64,000 nt of DNA from Hominimerdicola alba. Its GTDB lineage: Bacteria; Bacillota; Clostridia; Oscillospirales; Ruminococcaceae. Positions 9,388 to 18,298 of the stretch are shown one piece after another. Location of the stretch: positions 20,469 through 84,468 of the forward strand of contig NZ_FOKQ01000011.1 of NCBI RefSeq assembly GCF_900112155.1, given 5' to 3'. A program made the position numbers and the translations under genes. The notes beneath the pieces were generated by a model. The model had not been told where the DNA came from, searched no databases, and was given only the letters and a program-made list of their open reading frames with translations. Within the stretch, counting starts at the first letter, position 1; each line of letters starts with the position of its first letter.

Positions 9388-12015
9388 ATGGCAACTAAGT
9401 ATTGCTATCTCTTCTCTGAGGGTAATGCCAACATGAGAGAACTGCTCGGCGGTAAGGGCGCAAACCTGGCAGAGATGACCAACATCGGTCTTCCCGTTCC
9501 CCAGGGCTTCACTATCACTACCGAGGCTTGCACACAGTATTATGAGGACGGCGGTATCTCTGAAGAGATCCAGAAGGAGATCAACGAGTATATCGTAAAG
9601 ATGGAAGGCATCACCGGCAAGAAGTTCGGTGACAAGGAGAATCCTCTTCTCGTTTCCGTTCGTTCCGGTGCAAGAGCTTCCATGCCCGGTATGATGGATA
9701 CTATCCTGAACCTGGGTCTGAATGAGACTGTTGTTAACACTATCGCTGAGAAGTCCAACAACCCCAGATGGGCTTGGGACTGCTACAGAAGATTTATCCA
9801 GATGTATTCCGACGTTGTTATGGAGGTCGGCAAGAAGTATTTCGAAGAGCTGATCGACAAGATGAAGGAAGAGAAGGGTGTTACTCAGGACGTTGAGCTG
9901 ACTGCTGACGATCTGAAGACACTGGCTGGCCAGTTCAAGGCTGAGTACAAGGCTAAGATCGGCGTTGACTTCCCTGACGATCCTAAGGAGCAGCTGATGG
10001 GCGCTATCAAGGCTGTATTCCGTTCTTGGGATAACCCCAGAGCTAACGTTTACAGACGTGATAACGATATTCCTTTCAGCTGGGGTACTGCTGTTAACGT
10101 ACAGTCTATGGCATTCGGTAACATGGGTGACGACTGCGGTACAGGCGTTGCATTCACCAGAGATCCCGCTACAGGCGAGAAGAAGCTGATGGGTGAGTTC
10201 CTGACTAACGCTCAGGGCGAGGACGTTGTTGCAGGTGTTCGTACTCCTATGCCTATCCAGCAGATGGCTGAGACATTCCCTGAGGCTTTCGAGCAGTTCA
10301 AGCAGGTTTGCCAGACTCTCGAGAACCACTATCACGATATGCAGGACATGGAGTTCACTGTTGAGAACAAGAAGCTCTATATGCTGCAGACCAGAAATGG
10401 TAAGAGAACTGCTCAGGCTGCTCTGAAGATCGCTTGCGATCTCGTTGATGAGGGCATGAAGACCGAGCAGGAAGCAGTTGCTATGATCGACCCCAGAAAC
10501 CTCGATACTCTGCTGCACCCTCAGTTCGACGCTAAGGCACTGAAGGCTGCAACTCCCGTTGGTAAGGGTCTGGGCGCTTCTCCCGGAGCTGCTTGCGGTA
10601 AGATCGTATTCACAGCTGATGACGCTGTTGAGTGGGCTGAGAAGGGTGAGAAGGTCGTTCTGGTTAGACTTGAGACTTCTCCCGAGGACATCACCGGTAT
10701 GAAGGCTGCTCAGGGTATCCTGACTGTTCGTGGCGGTATGACTTCTCACGCTGCCGTTGTTGCTAGAGGTATGGGCGAGTGCTGCGTATCCGGCTGCGGC
10801 GATATCAAGATGGACGAGGCTAACAAGAAGTTCGACCTCGGCGGAAAGACCTTCAAGGAGGGTGACTACATCTCCATCGACGGTACAACAGGTAACATCT
10901 ATGATGGTATCATTCCTACCGTTGACGCTCAGATCGCAGGCGAGTTCGGCAGAATCATGGCTTGGGCTGACAAGTACAGAACTCTGAAGGTTAGAACTAA
11001 CGCTGATACTCCTGCTGACGCTAAGAAGGCTAGAGAGCTGGGCGCTGAGGGTATCGGTCTGTGCCGTACCGAGCACATGTTCTTCGAGGCTGACAGAATC
11101 GCAGCATTCAGAGAGATGATCTGCGCTGACACCGTTGAAGAGAGAGAAGCTGCTCTGGCTAAGATCGAGCCTATGCAGCAGGCTGACTTCGAGGCTCTGT
11201 ACGAGGCTCTGGAAGGCTGCCCCGTTACTATCAGATTCCTGGATCCTCCTCTCCACGAGTTCGTTCCTACTGAGGAAGAGGACATCAAGGCTCTGGCAGC
11301 TGCTCAGGGCAAGTCCGTTGAGGATATCAAGGCTCTGATCGCAGGTCTCCACGAGTTCAATCCCATGATGGGTCACCGTGGCTGCCGTCTGGCTGTAACA
11401 TATCCTGAGATCGCTAAGATGCAGACAGCTGCTGTTATCAAGGCTGCTATCAACGTTCAGAAGAAGCACGCTGACTGGAACGTTAAGCCTGAGATAATGA
11501 TCCCTCTGGTAGGCGATGTTAAGGAGCTCAAGTTCGTTAAGAAGGTTGTAGTTGAGACTGCTGACGCTGTTATCGCTGCTGCTGGTTCTGATCTGAAGTA
11601 CGAAGTTGGTACCATGATCGAGATCCCCAGAGCTGCTCTGACTGCTGACGATATCGCTGCAAACGCTGACTTCTTCTGCTTCGGTACTAACGACCTGACT
11701 CAGATGACCTACGGTTTCTCCAGAGATGACGCAGGCAAGTTCCTGGGCGCTTACTACGATAAGAAGATCTTCGAGAACGATCCTTTCGCTAAGCTCGACC
11801 AGACAGGCGTTGGCAAGCTGATGGAGATGGCTATCAAGCTTGGTAAGCCCGTTAATCCTACACTCCACTGCGGTATCTGCGGTGAGCACGGCGGCGATCC
11901 TACTTCCGTAGAGTTCTGCCACAAGATCGGTCTGGATTATGTATCCTGCTCTCCTTTCAGAGTGCCGATCGCTAGACTGGCTGCTGCTCAGGCTGCAATC
12001 GCTGAAAAGAAGTAA
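9388..12015 (+). CDS. ppdK: Pyruvate, phosphate dikinase
   Basis: 875 residues, the normal length. It interconverts pyruvate, ATP and Pi with PEP, AMP and PPi and is a central PPi-linked glycolytic enzyme in anaerobes. The order is an N-terminal ATP-grasp nucleotide-binding part (GGKGANLAEM, RSGARASMPGMMDT), a swivelling phosphohistidine domain with GGMTSHAAVVARGMG (His454), and a C-terminal PEP/pyruvate TIM barrel (CRTEHMFF, GTNDLTQMTYG, HCGICGEHGGDP). ATG 9388 follows TTGGAGGTAG. Codon choice is strongly biased towards a few codons (GCT, GAG, AAG, CTG), as expected for a highly expressed gene. That bias also keeps the antisense strand open. Confidence 0.98.
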   Translation: MATKYCYLFSEGNANMRELLGGKGANLAEMTNIGLPVPQGFTITTEACTQYYEDGGISEEIQKEINEYIVKMEGITGKKFGDKENPLLVSVRSGARASMPGMMDTILNLGLNETVVNTIAEKSNNPRWAWDCYRRFIQMYSDVVMEVGKKYFEELIDKMKEEKGVTQDVELTADDLKTLAGQFKAEYKAKIGVDFPDDPKEQLMGAIKAVFRSWDNPRANVYRRDNDIPFSWGTAVNVQSMAFGNMGDDCGTGVAFTRDPATGEKKLMGEFLTNAQGEDVVAGVRTPMPIQQMAETFPEAFEQFKQVCQTLENHYHDMQDMEFTVENKKLYMLQTRNGKRTAQAALKIACDLVDEGMKTEQEAVAMIDPRNLDTLLHPQFDAKALKAATPVGKGLGASPGAACGKIVFTADDAVEWAEKGEKVVLVRLETSPEDITGMKAAQGILTVRGGMTSHAAVVARGMGECCVSGCGDIKMDEANKKFDLGGKTFKEGDYISIDGTTGNIYDGIIPTVDAQIAGEFGRIMAWADKYRTLKVRTNADTPADAKKARELGAEGIGLCRTEHMFFEADRIAAFREMICADTVEEREAALAKIEPMQQADFEALYEALEGCPVTIRFLDPPLHEFVPTEEEDIKALAAAQGKSVEDIKALIAGLHEFNPMMGHRGCRLAVTYPEIAKMQTAAVIKAAINVQKKHADWNVKPEIMIPLVGDVKELKFVKKVVVETADAVIAAAGSDLKYEVGTMIEIPRAALTADDIAANADFFCFGTNDLTQMTYGFSRDDAGKFLGAYYDKKIFENDPFAKLDQTGVGKLMEMAIKLGKPVNPTLHCGICGEHGGDPTSVEFCHKIGLDYVSCSPFRVPIARLAAAQAAIAEKK

Positions 12016-12067
12016 TTCTTTAAGGCATACAGTATCCACAGTGATGTGTTAACTGAATAGCAAAATC

Positions 12068-12103
12068 AAAGCTCTCACAGTTTCGGCTGTGAGAGCTTTT
12101 TGA
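12068..12103 (+). terminator. Intrinsic terminator after ppdK
   Basis: A 13-bp perfect stem AAAGCTCTCACAG / CTGTGAGAGCTTT with a TTTCGG loop and trailing T-run. The A-run on the left may also serve the convergent LRR gene. Confidence 0.92.
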
Positions 12104-12114
12104 TGTTTATTTTA

Positions 12115-13410
12115 TTACTCGGGCTTATTGACCAGACTATCGCAATCCTTAAACGCATCCTCGCCAATTTTCGGTGAACCTTCTATGATGACCTCTTTCA
12201 GTGAAGTACACCCATCGAAAGCGTGCTCGCCTATCTCTTTGACACTTGCAGGGATAACGATCTTTTTAAGTGCTGTGCATTCAGCGAAGGCGTAAGCGTC
12301 GATCTCTTCAACGCTATCGGGGATCACAAGGCTTTCGATTGTAGAAGTATCATATACAGAAGACTGAAATGCATCGTTGATATATCTTACACTTTCGGGT
12401 ATTTCAACAGTCTTAACATTTGGAGATGTCAAGAAAGCTCTATCACAAATACTTTCTATTCCATCGGGTATCACAACATTTTCATCTTCACCGATATACT
12501 TGTAAAGCAGTACATCATTGAAGATTATAAAATCACCTTTTGCTTCTTTTTCAAGAGTTTCCTCAAATGGAGTATTTCTAAAAATACAGCCGCCGTTTTT
12601 TACAAGGCTTTTGGGAATGTTAACTTCTGTAAGACCGCTTTTTTGAAATGCGCCGTATCCTATTTCTTCTATGCTGTTAGGAAGAGTCACTTTTTTAAGG
12701 GAAGTGCATTTCATAAATGCGCAGGTTTCTATTTCTTCAACGCTGTTCGGAATTATTATACTTTTAAGAGCAGTACAATCAGAAAAAGCACTGTCTCCTA
12801 TTTTTTTCAGTCCTTCGGGTAATACTACCTTACGTAAATATTTCATATCAGCGAAGGAAAAGAAACATTGATTGGGAATGATAAAACTAGAGTCAAGGTC
12901 AACACCACAGCATATCTCGGTGATACCCTTGGGGAAAACGAGTTCTCTTACTTTGGTTCCGGCAAGGATATACGAACCTGTATATCTGAGATTTGACGGG
13001 ATATTTATCGTCATGAGATTAGTACAGTTTTCAAATGCTCTGCAATGTATTTCTTCGACAGTGTCAGGCAGGTGAATAGCTGTAACATATTTGTACATTA
13101 CATAATATTTTGTATCAACGTATTTACCATTTTCATATAATGATTCTTCAAAGATAGACTTTCCTATTGATGAAACGGGTTTGCCCTCGATAGTATCAGG
13201 GATATTCAGAAGAAAAAAGGGTCCTGTGTAATGTTCTATCTCAATAGTATCATTTTCCAACACCTCATAATCAAAATAGCGTTCAGGCATTCCGATGTTC
13301 CAGAACACGATATTGATAATGACATATATCAAAATTATCAGACTCAGTAATATCAGTACGATATTGCGTATTCTCTTTATCAGACTTTTCTTCGGTTTTG
13401 TATTTTCCAT
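12115..13410 (-). CDS. Membrane-anchored BspA-type leucine-rich-repeat protein
   Basis: 431 residues. A basic N-terminus (KPKKSLIKRIR) leads into one membrane anchor (about residues 15-40), then BspA/treponemal LRRs to the end (GDSAFSDCTALKSIIIPNSV, repeated about 8-10 times). No dockerin or cleavage site is visible, so the repeats are likely displayed outside while tethered to the membrane. The ligand is unknown. It has its own leftward promoter and converges on ppdK. Confidence 0.9.
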   Translation of the reverse strand: MENTKPKKSLIKRIRNIVLILLSLIILIYVIINIVFWNIGMPERYFDYEVLENDTIEIEHYTGPFFLLNIPDTIEGKPVSSIGKSIFEESLYENGKYVDTKYYVMYKYVTAIHLPDTVEEIHCRAFENCTNLMTINIPSNLRYTGSYILAGTKVRELVFPKGITEICCGVDLDSSFIIPNQCFFSFADMKYLRKVVLPEGLKKIGDSAFSDCTALKSIIIPNSVEEIETCAFMKCTSLKKVTLPNSIEEIGYGAFQKSGLTEVNIPKSLVKNGGCIFRNTPFEETLEKEAKGDFIIFNDVLLYKYIGEDENVVIPDGIESICDRAFLTSPNVKTVEIPESVRYINDAFQSSVYDTSTIESLVIPDSVEEIDAYAFAECTALKKIVIPASVKEIGEHAFDGCTSLKEVIIEGSPKIGEDAFKDCDSLVNKPE

Positions 13411-13449
13411 AATTGACCAGCTTTCGTAATATAAAATATACCAATGGCT

Positions 13450-13478
13450 ATTATACCACAGAATCTCACTGACGTCAA
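13450..13478 (-). promoter_or_regulatory. Promoter of the membrane LRR gene
   Basis: Minus strand TTGACG (13478-13473), 17 nt, TATAAT (13455-13450). Confidence 0.75.
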
Positions 13479-13679
13479 TCGATATAAATTAACGCATTGT
13501 GAGAGCTTTTTTATCCATGCGTTCCGATATTTGTCAACAAATGCAGACATCACCATAACCGAAAAATCCATATCACCGTCACCAAAAATATTAACCTCGC
13601 GAATTGTGCATATCATCAAAAATAAGAACGATTGGTTTGAACATATTGCACATAGCTGTTCCGCGTGAGAGGCTAATTT

Positions 13680-13762
13680 TGTGCAAATTATGTGCAATTC
13701 TTACCGAAAATTGCGGAGTAATGGTTAAATTCATTGACAATTCTCAAAAGAAATGATAAAAT
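13680..13762 (+). promoter_or_regulatory. Xylanase promoter with an upstream 11-bp direct repeat
   Basis: TTGACA (13734-13739), 17 nt, TAAAAT (13757-13762). Upstream, TGTGCAAATTA (13680-13690) is followed directly by TGTGCAATTC, a direct repeat on an 11-bp period that could be an activator site. The rest of the divergent gap 13411-13797 shows no gene. Confidence 0.65.
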
Positions 13763-13797
13763 GAATATATAATAATTTTTTGGGAGGAGAATCCATA

Positions 13798-15759
13798 ATG
13801 AAAGGAAATCTTTTAAAAAGGCTGTCAGCCTGTGCGCTCTGCATAACTATGGCTTGTTCAGCTGTACCGTTTACTGCATATACAGTTTCGGCTGCAACAA
13901 ATTCAAGCGTTAGTTCCAGTGCTTCGGGTAAGGTAGCATTTTCTACCGACTTCGAGGACGGAGATTGTTCAATGTTCTCAAAGCGCGGCGACAGCGATAC
14001 TTCAGTTATCAAGGTCATCGAGGACAGCAAGGCACCCAGCGGCAAAAAGGTAATGGCTGTTACAGGCCGTGACCAGAGCTGGAACGGCCCTTCCCTCGGC
14101 GTAAAGGGCGTTCTTCAGCCGGGCGTAAAGTATGATATATCGGTAAAGGTAAAGGCTCAGTGGTATAACACAGTCTGCATCTCGCTCCAGCATACTCCCG
14201 CAGGTTCCAATGAACCTCTGTACACTAACCTCGTAAAGGGTGTTTCCCAGGGCGATTATGTTGAGCTGAATGCAAGCTTCTCATACGGTGCTGAGGAAAA
14301 GGACGTTTCCATTTATGTTGAAACATGGGGCGAGGCTAATGACCTCTACATCGATGATTTCACCATAACAGCTGCGCCTAATAATATGGATACAAGTGCA
14401 CCTTCGCTGAAAAATGTTTATGCTGATATGTTCAAGATCGGTACTGCCTGCACAGTTTCCGAACTGGCTCCTGATTCAACCAAGGATCTTATCCGCAAGC
14501 ACTTCAACAGCATTACAGCAGGCAACGAGCTGAAGCCCGAGAACGTTCTCGACAGAGAAGCTTGCCTTGCAATGGCTGAAAATGGTGACGACGAGAATCC
14601 CCAGGTAACTCTCGAAGCAGCAAAGCCTATCCTTGATTTTGCCCTCAAGTACAATATCCCCATGAGAGGTCACGTACTTGTATGGCATTCTCAGACTCCT
14701 ATCTGGTTCTTCAAGGAGAACTACGATCCCAACGGCGAATGGGTATCCAAGGAAAAGATGCTCAAGCGTATGGAGAACTACATAAAGAACGTATTTACAG
14801 CAGTTAAGAAGGATTATTCAGGTATTGACTTCTATGCATGGGACGTTGTAAACGAGTGTTTCGATGACTACGGCTCTCCAAGAAAAGCAGGTTTCCCTGA
14901 AGATTCCAACAACTACGAGGCTTCACCCTGGGTAAAGATCTTCGGTGACAACTCCTTCATCAAGCCCGCATTTGTATACGCTAAGAAGTATGCACCCGCT
15001 GGCTGCAAGCTCTACTACAACGACTACAACGAGTATATGCAGAAGAGCGACGCTATCGTTAAGCTCTGCCAGGAGATCAACTCCGATGGTCACTACATCG
15101 ACGGTATCGGTATGCAGTCTCACCTCAACGTAACAAACAACGGTTCATCCGATCCGTTCCCCTCTGTAAGTATGTACAGACAGGCACTGGAAAAGTTCAG
15201 CAAGACAGGTCTTGATATTCAGGTAACTGAGCTGGACGCTACCGTAAATGATAAGAAGTTCGATCTTCAGGCTAAGTATTACAGCGATATCATGGACGCT
15301 ATTGTAGACTACAAGGATTATATCTCCGCAGTTGTATTCTGGGGCACCACCGATGATATCAGCTGGAGAGCTGACCGCGATCCTCTGCTGTTCAACAAAG
15401 ATTACTCCGTAAAGCCCTGCTTCGAGTCCATCGTTGACGGTATCGAGTACAATGAAGATCCCGATCCTCAGCCTCAGAATAACGATTATCCCAAGAACGT
15501 TAAGGCTAACTACAGCACCAAGTATCATCAGGTACAGTTCGTTTGGGATAAGGTACAGGGCGCTGACAAGTACGGCATCGCTGTATACCTGGCTGGTAAG
15601 TGGAGAGTTCAGACTTCCAACATCACCACTAACAGCTATGTAACTCCCAAGAACCTGACTCCAGGCATGACCTACAGGGTAGCTGTTGCTGCAAGAGTCA
15701 ACGGTAAATGGAACACAGCTGATCCTATCAAGAATGCGATAACTGTTACTATCAAGTAA
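13798..15759 (+). CDS. Secreted GH10 endo-beta-1,4-xylanase with N-terminal CBM22-like and C-terminal Fn3-like domains
   Basis: 653 residues. Signal peptide about 1-38 (LKRLSACALCITMACSAVPF, then TVSAA). A CBM22/CBM4_9-like beta-sandwich covers about 45-195 (FSTDFEDGDCSMFSKRGD; LYIDDFTITA). The GH10 barrel covers about 200-540, with the acid/base in WDVVNE (Glu353) and the nucleophile in QVTELDA (Glu478); RGHVLVWHSQTP and the VFWGTTDDISW end motif agree. The last ~95 residues resemble a fibronectin III module (VQFVWDKVQGADKYGIAVY). No dockerin is present, so it is likely free or held by its own modules. It hydrolyses xylan outside the cell. ATG 13798 follows GGGAGGAG. Confidence 0.96.
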   Translation: MKGNLLKRLSACALCITMACSAVPFTAYTVSAATNSSVSSSASGKVAFSTDFEDGDCSMFSKRGDSDTSVIKVIEDSKAPSGKKVMAVTGRDQSWNGPSLGVKGVLQPGVKYDISVKVKAQWYNTVCISLQHTPAGSNEPLYTNLVKGVSQGDYVELNASFSYGAEEKDVSIYVETWGEANDLYIDDFTITAAPNNMDTSAPSLKNVYADMFKIGTACTVSELAPDSTKDLIRKHFNSITAGNELKPENVLDREACLAMAENGDDENPQVTLEAAKPILDFALKYNIPMRGHVLVWHSQTPIWFFKENYDPNGEWVSKEKMLKRMENYIKNVFTAVKKDYSGIDFYAWDVVNECFDDYGSPRKAGFPEDSNNYEASPWVKIFGDNSFIKPAFVYAKKYAPAGCKLYYNDYNEYMQKSDAIVKLCQEINSDGHYIDGIGMQSHLNVTNNGSSDPFPSVSMYRQALEKFSKTGLDIQVTELDATVNDKKFDLQAKYYSDIMDAIVDYKDYISAVVFWGTTDDISWRADRDPLLFNKDYSVKPCFESIVDGIEYNEDPDPQPQNNDYPKNVKANYSTKYHQVQFVWDKVQGADKYGIAVYLAGKWRVQTSNITTNSYVTPKNLTPGMTYRVAVAARVNGKWNTADPIKNAITVTIK

Positions 15760-15783
15760 TATACAGTTTTTCACAGACCCCAT

Positions 15784-15819
15784 AACGGCAGTTTCTTCGG
15801 AAACTGCCGTTAATTTTTG
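15784..15819 (+). terminator. Intrinsic terminator after the xylanase
   Basis: A 12-bp perfect stem AACGGCAGTTTC / GAAACTGCCGTT with a TTCG tetraloop and a T-run. Confidence 0.92.
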
Positions 15820-15877
15820 TATACAATAATAAGACCGGCCCCGCAGTTCATAATGCGAAGTCGGTCATATTCTTTTA

Positions 15878-16450
15878 TCAGATATCCAGCCTTAGTGCAA
15901 GGCTGTTCATTTCGATGAACTGTGGCTTGACTGTCTTTTTCATGGTTTCCTCAACATCATCGATGCCGAAGGGGAGCACACCTGTGCGCACCGACTGTCC
16001 CAGCATTATCATGTTGAGTGCTCTGGGTGAACCTACCATACGGCAGGCTGCTTCACCGTCGATGGTCTTCAGGTCAGCCACGTTTTTCTCCAGATATTCC
16101 AGCATCTCAGTGCCGTTGTAGGCGGTGCCTTTCAGGGATACCGTAACAGGCACGATGGGGTGAGTGTTGACTATCACCTTTCCGCCGTCCTTCAGGTAGG
16201 GGAGCATACGAACCGCTTCCGCAGGCTCAAAGGCGATTATCAGGTCAGCGGTCTTCTCAGGGAACATGGGGCAGTAGAGGTTGTCGCCCAGCCTTAAAAA
16301 GCTGAAAACGCTTCCGCCTTTCTGTGCCATACCGATAGTTTCCGCACTCATTACGGGGATATCCTTTGCCATAGCTGTTGCCGCGATAAGCTTTGAAGTC
16401 AGCACGATGCCTTGTCCGCCAACGCCGCATATAAGAATATTATTCTGCAT
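15878..16450 (-). CDS. iorB: Indolepyruvate:ferredoxin oxidoreductase, beta subunit
   Basis: 190 residues with the gamma-type POR domain signature GVGGQGIVLTSKLIA and GMAQKGGSV. With IorA it oxidatively decarboxylates aryl-pyruvates (or works in reverse) using ferredoxin and CoA. Its start overlaps the end of iorA by 11 nt (16440-16450), so the two form one operon and a fixed stoichiometry is likely. Confidence 0.93.
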   Translation of the reverse strand: MQNNILICGVGGQGIVLTSKLIAATAMAKDIPVMSAETIGMAQKGGSVFSFLRLGDNLYCPMFPEKTADLIIAFEPAEAVRMLPYLKDGGKVIVNTHPIVPVTVSLKGTAYNGTEMLEYLEKNVADLKTIDGEAACRMVGSPRALNMIMLGQSVRTGVLPFGIDDVEETMKKTVKPQFIEMNSLALRLDI

Positions 16451-18251
16451 TTTTGCCGCCTCCTATCGCATTTACGGGACATACCTGTGAACACAGACCA
16501 CAGCCTGTGCAAAGGCTTTCCTCAATGGCTATCTTGCCGTCCCTGAGAACAAGTCCGGGGCAGCCGAGAAGATTCTTGCACTTCTGGCAGTTTATACACT
16601 TGTCATTGTCGATGACTGCGGGCTTTTCGGGCTTGATAAGCACAGCACATGGCGACTTGAATATTATCGCCTTGACACCATTTTCGTTTGCAACACGCTT
16701 TACAGTATCGACAGCTTCGTTCAGTTTCAGCGGGTCAACAGTTTCAATAGTGGTAACGCCTACACCGCGGAGTACCTGCTCAATGTTTATCTTTTCAACT
16801 ACCTGACCCATCATCGTCCTGCCCGTGCCGGGGTGGGGCTGATGACCTGTCATGGCGGTGGTGGAGTTATCCAGAACTACAAGGGTCATATCAGCCTGAT
16901 TGTATACCGCGTTAACAACGCCTGTTATAGCCGATGCGAAGAAAGTGGAATCGCCTACGAAAGCGAAGCACTTTGTATCGGGGTCGATGCGACCTATGCC
17001 CTGTGTGATGTTCACACCTGCGCCCATGCAAAGGCAGGTATCAACCATATCAAGGGGCATTGCGTTGCCGAGGGTGTAACAGCCTATATCTCCGCAGAAT
17101 ACGCTCTTTATGCCTTTCATCGCCTGCTTTACAGCGAAGAACGATGCTCTGTGAGGGCATCCCGCACAAAGCACGGGAGGTCTTACAGGCAGTGGAGGAA
17201 CATCCTCAGCCTTTTCCTCAGAGGGGAGGAACATTCCAAGGAATGAAGCCACAGCGTGTTTTACAGATGTGCAGGTGTTCTCGCCGGCAGTGGGGATATT
17301 GCCTGTCTGCTTGCCGTATATCCTTGTTTTAAGACCGTACTTTCCGCATACGTAAATGAGCCCTCTCTCGATAACAGGGTCAAGCTCTTCAACGCAGAGA
17401 ACTTCGTCAAGACCCTCAAGAAAAGCCTTTGCGGCTTCCTCAGGGAAGGGGAAAGGAGTGCCCACCTTGAAGAGGGGGACTTCCGTATCAAGAGCTTTCA
17501 GTGCTTCCTTTGTATAGGTGAAGTTTATGCCGTGGGTAGCGATGCCGCGTCTGCCTGAACCGCTTTTCACGGGGTTCAGACCGCTTCCGCTGAATACGGT
17601 GGAAAGCTCACTGTTGCGCTTTTCGATATCACCGTGTGCCTTGAACGAAAGCCTTGGAAAGATGACCCACTTCATGGGGTCGCGTACAAAGCCCTCGGGC
17701 TTGTTCTTTACGCACTCGTTCTCGTCCTTGACTTCGATAGAGGCATATCCGTGACAGACTCTTGTAGTCGGACGGAAAAGCACAGGTGTGTGATACTTTT
17801 CGGAGTACTCAAAGGCTGTCTGTATCATGTCGTAAGCTTCCTGCACCGATGAGGGGTCAAAGCAGGGGAGCTTTGAGTAAGCCGCGAAAGTACGGGTATC
17901 CTGCTCGGTCTGTGAGGAAATGGGACCCGGGTCGTCAGCCACAAGTATTACCATGCCGCCCTTAACGCCGATGTACGCAAGGCTCATCAGCGGGTCGGAA
18001 GCCACATTCAGACCCACCTGCTTCATGGTTACCATGCATCTTGCGCCGCTGTATGCCGCGCCTGCACCCACTTCAAGAGCCGCTTTCTCGTTTACCGACC
18101 ACTCAACGTACAGGCTGCCGTCGTTGTTCTTAGCGGCAGTTTCCAGCACCTCTGTGGAGGGTGTGCCGGGGTAGCCTGATATCACATTCAGACCTGCCGC
18201 TATCGCACCTCTTGCGATGGCAGCGTTGCCCATCAGAAATTCTTTATGCAT
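16440..18251 (-). CDS. iorA: Indolepyruvate:ferredoxin oxidoreductase, alpha subunit
   Basis: 603 residues. An N-terminal pyrimidine-binding domain (GYPGTPSTEVLE) is followed by the TPP domain with GDIGCYTLG and FVGDSTFF. A C-terminal double [4Fe-4S] ferredoxin region has CINCQKCKNLLGC and CTGCGLCSQVCP. It forms the catalytic subunit with IorB, linking aromatic amino acid metabolism to reduced ferredoxin. ATG 18251 follows AAAGGAG. All cluster cysteines are present. Confidence 0.95.
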   Translation of the reverse strand: MHKEFLMGNAAIARGAIAAGLNVISGYPGTPSTEVLETAAKNNDGSLYVEWSVNEKAALEVGAGAAYSGARCMVTMKQVGLNVASDPLMSLAYIGVKGGMVILVADDPGPISSQTEQDTRTFAAYSKLPCFDPSSVQEAYDMIQTAFEYSEKYHTPVLFRPTTRVCHGYASIEVKDENECVKNKPEGFVRDPMKWVIFPRLSFKAHGDIEKRNSELSTVFSGSGLNPVKSGSGRRGIATHGINFTYTKEALKALDTEVPLFKVGTPFPFPEEAAKAFLEGLDEVLCVEELDPVIERGLIYVCGKYGLKTRIYGKQTGNIPTAGENTCTSVKHAVASFLGMFLPSEEKAEDVPPLPVRPPVLCAGCPHRASFFAVKQAMKGIKSVFCGDIGCYTLGNAMPLDMVDTCLCMGAGVNITQGIGRIDPDTKCFAFVGDSTFFASAITGVVNAVYNQADMTLVVLDNSTTAMTGHQPHPGTGRTMMGQVVEKINIEQVLRGVGVTTIETVDPLKLNEAVDTVKRVANENGVKAIIFKSPCAVLIKPEKPAVIDNDKCINCQKCKNLLGCPGLVLRDGKIAIEESLCTGCGLCSQVCPVNAIGGGKNAE

Positions 18252-18298
18252 AAAAAACTCTCCTTTATAACGGATATTTTCTTATATTCAGTTTGCGA

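Noticed and set aside
9304-12039. A 911-residue open frame antisense to ppdK
   Set aside because: It is created by the strong codon bias of ppdK; composition is Ser/Leu-rich, there is no ribosome site and ppdK matches a known enzyme over its whole length.
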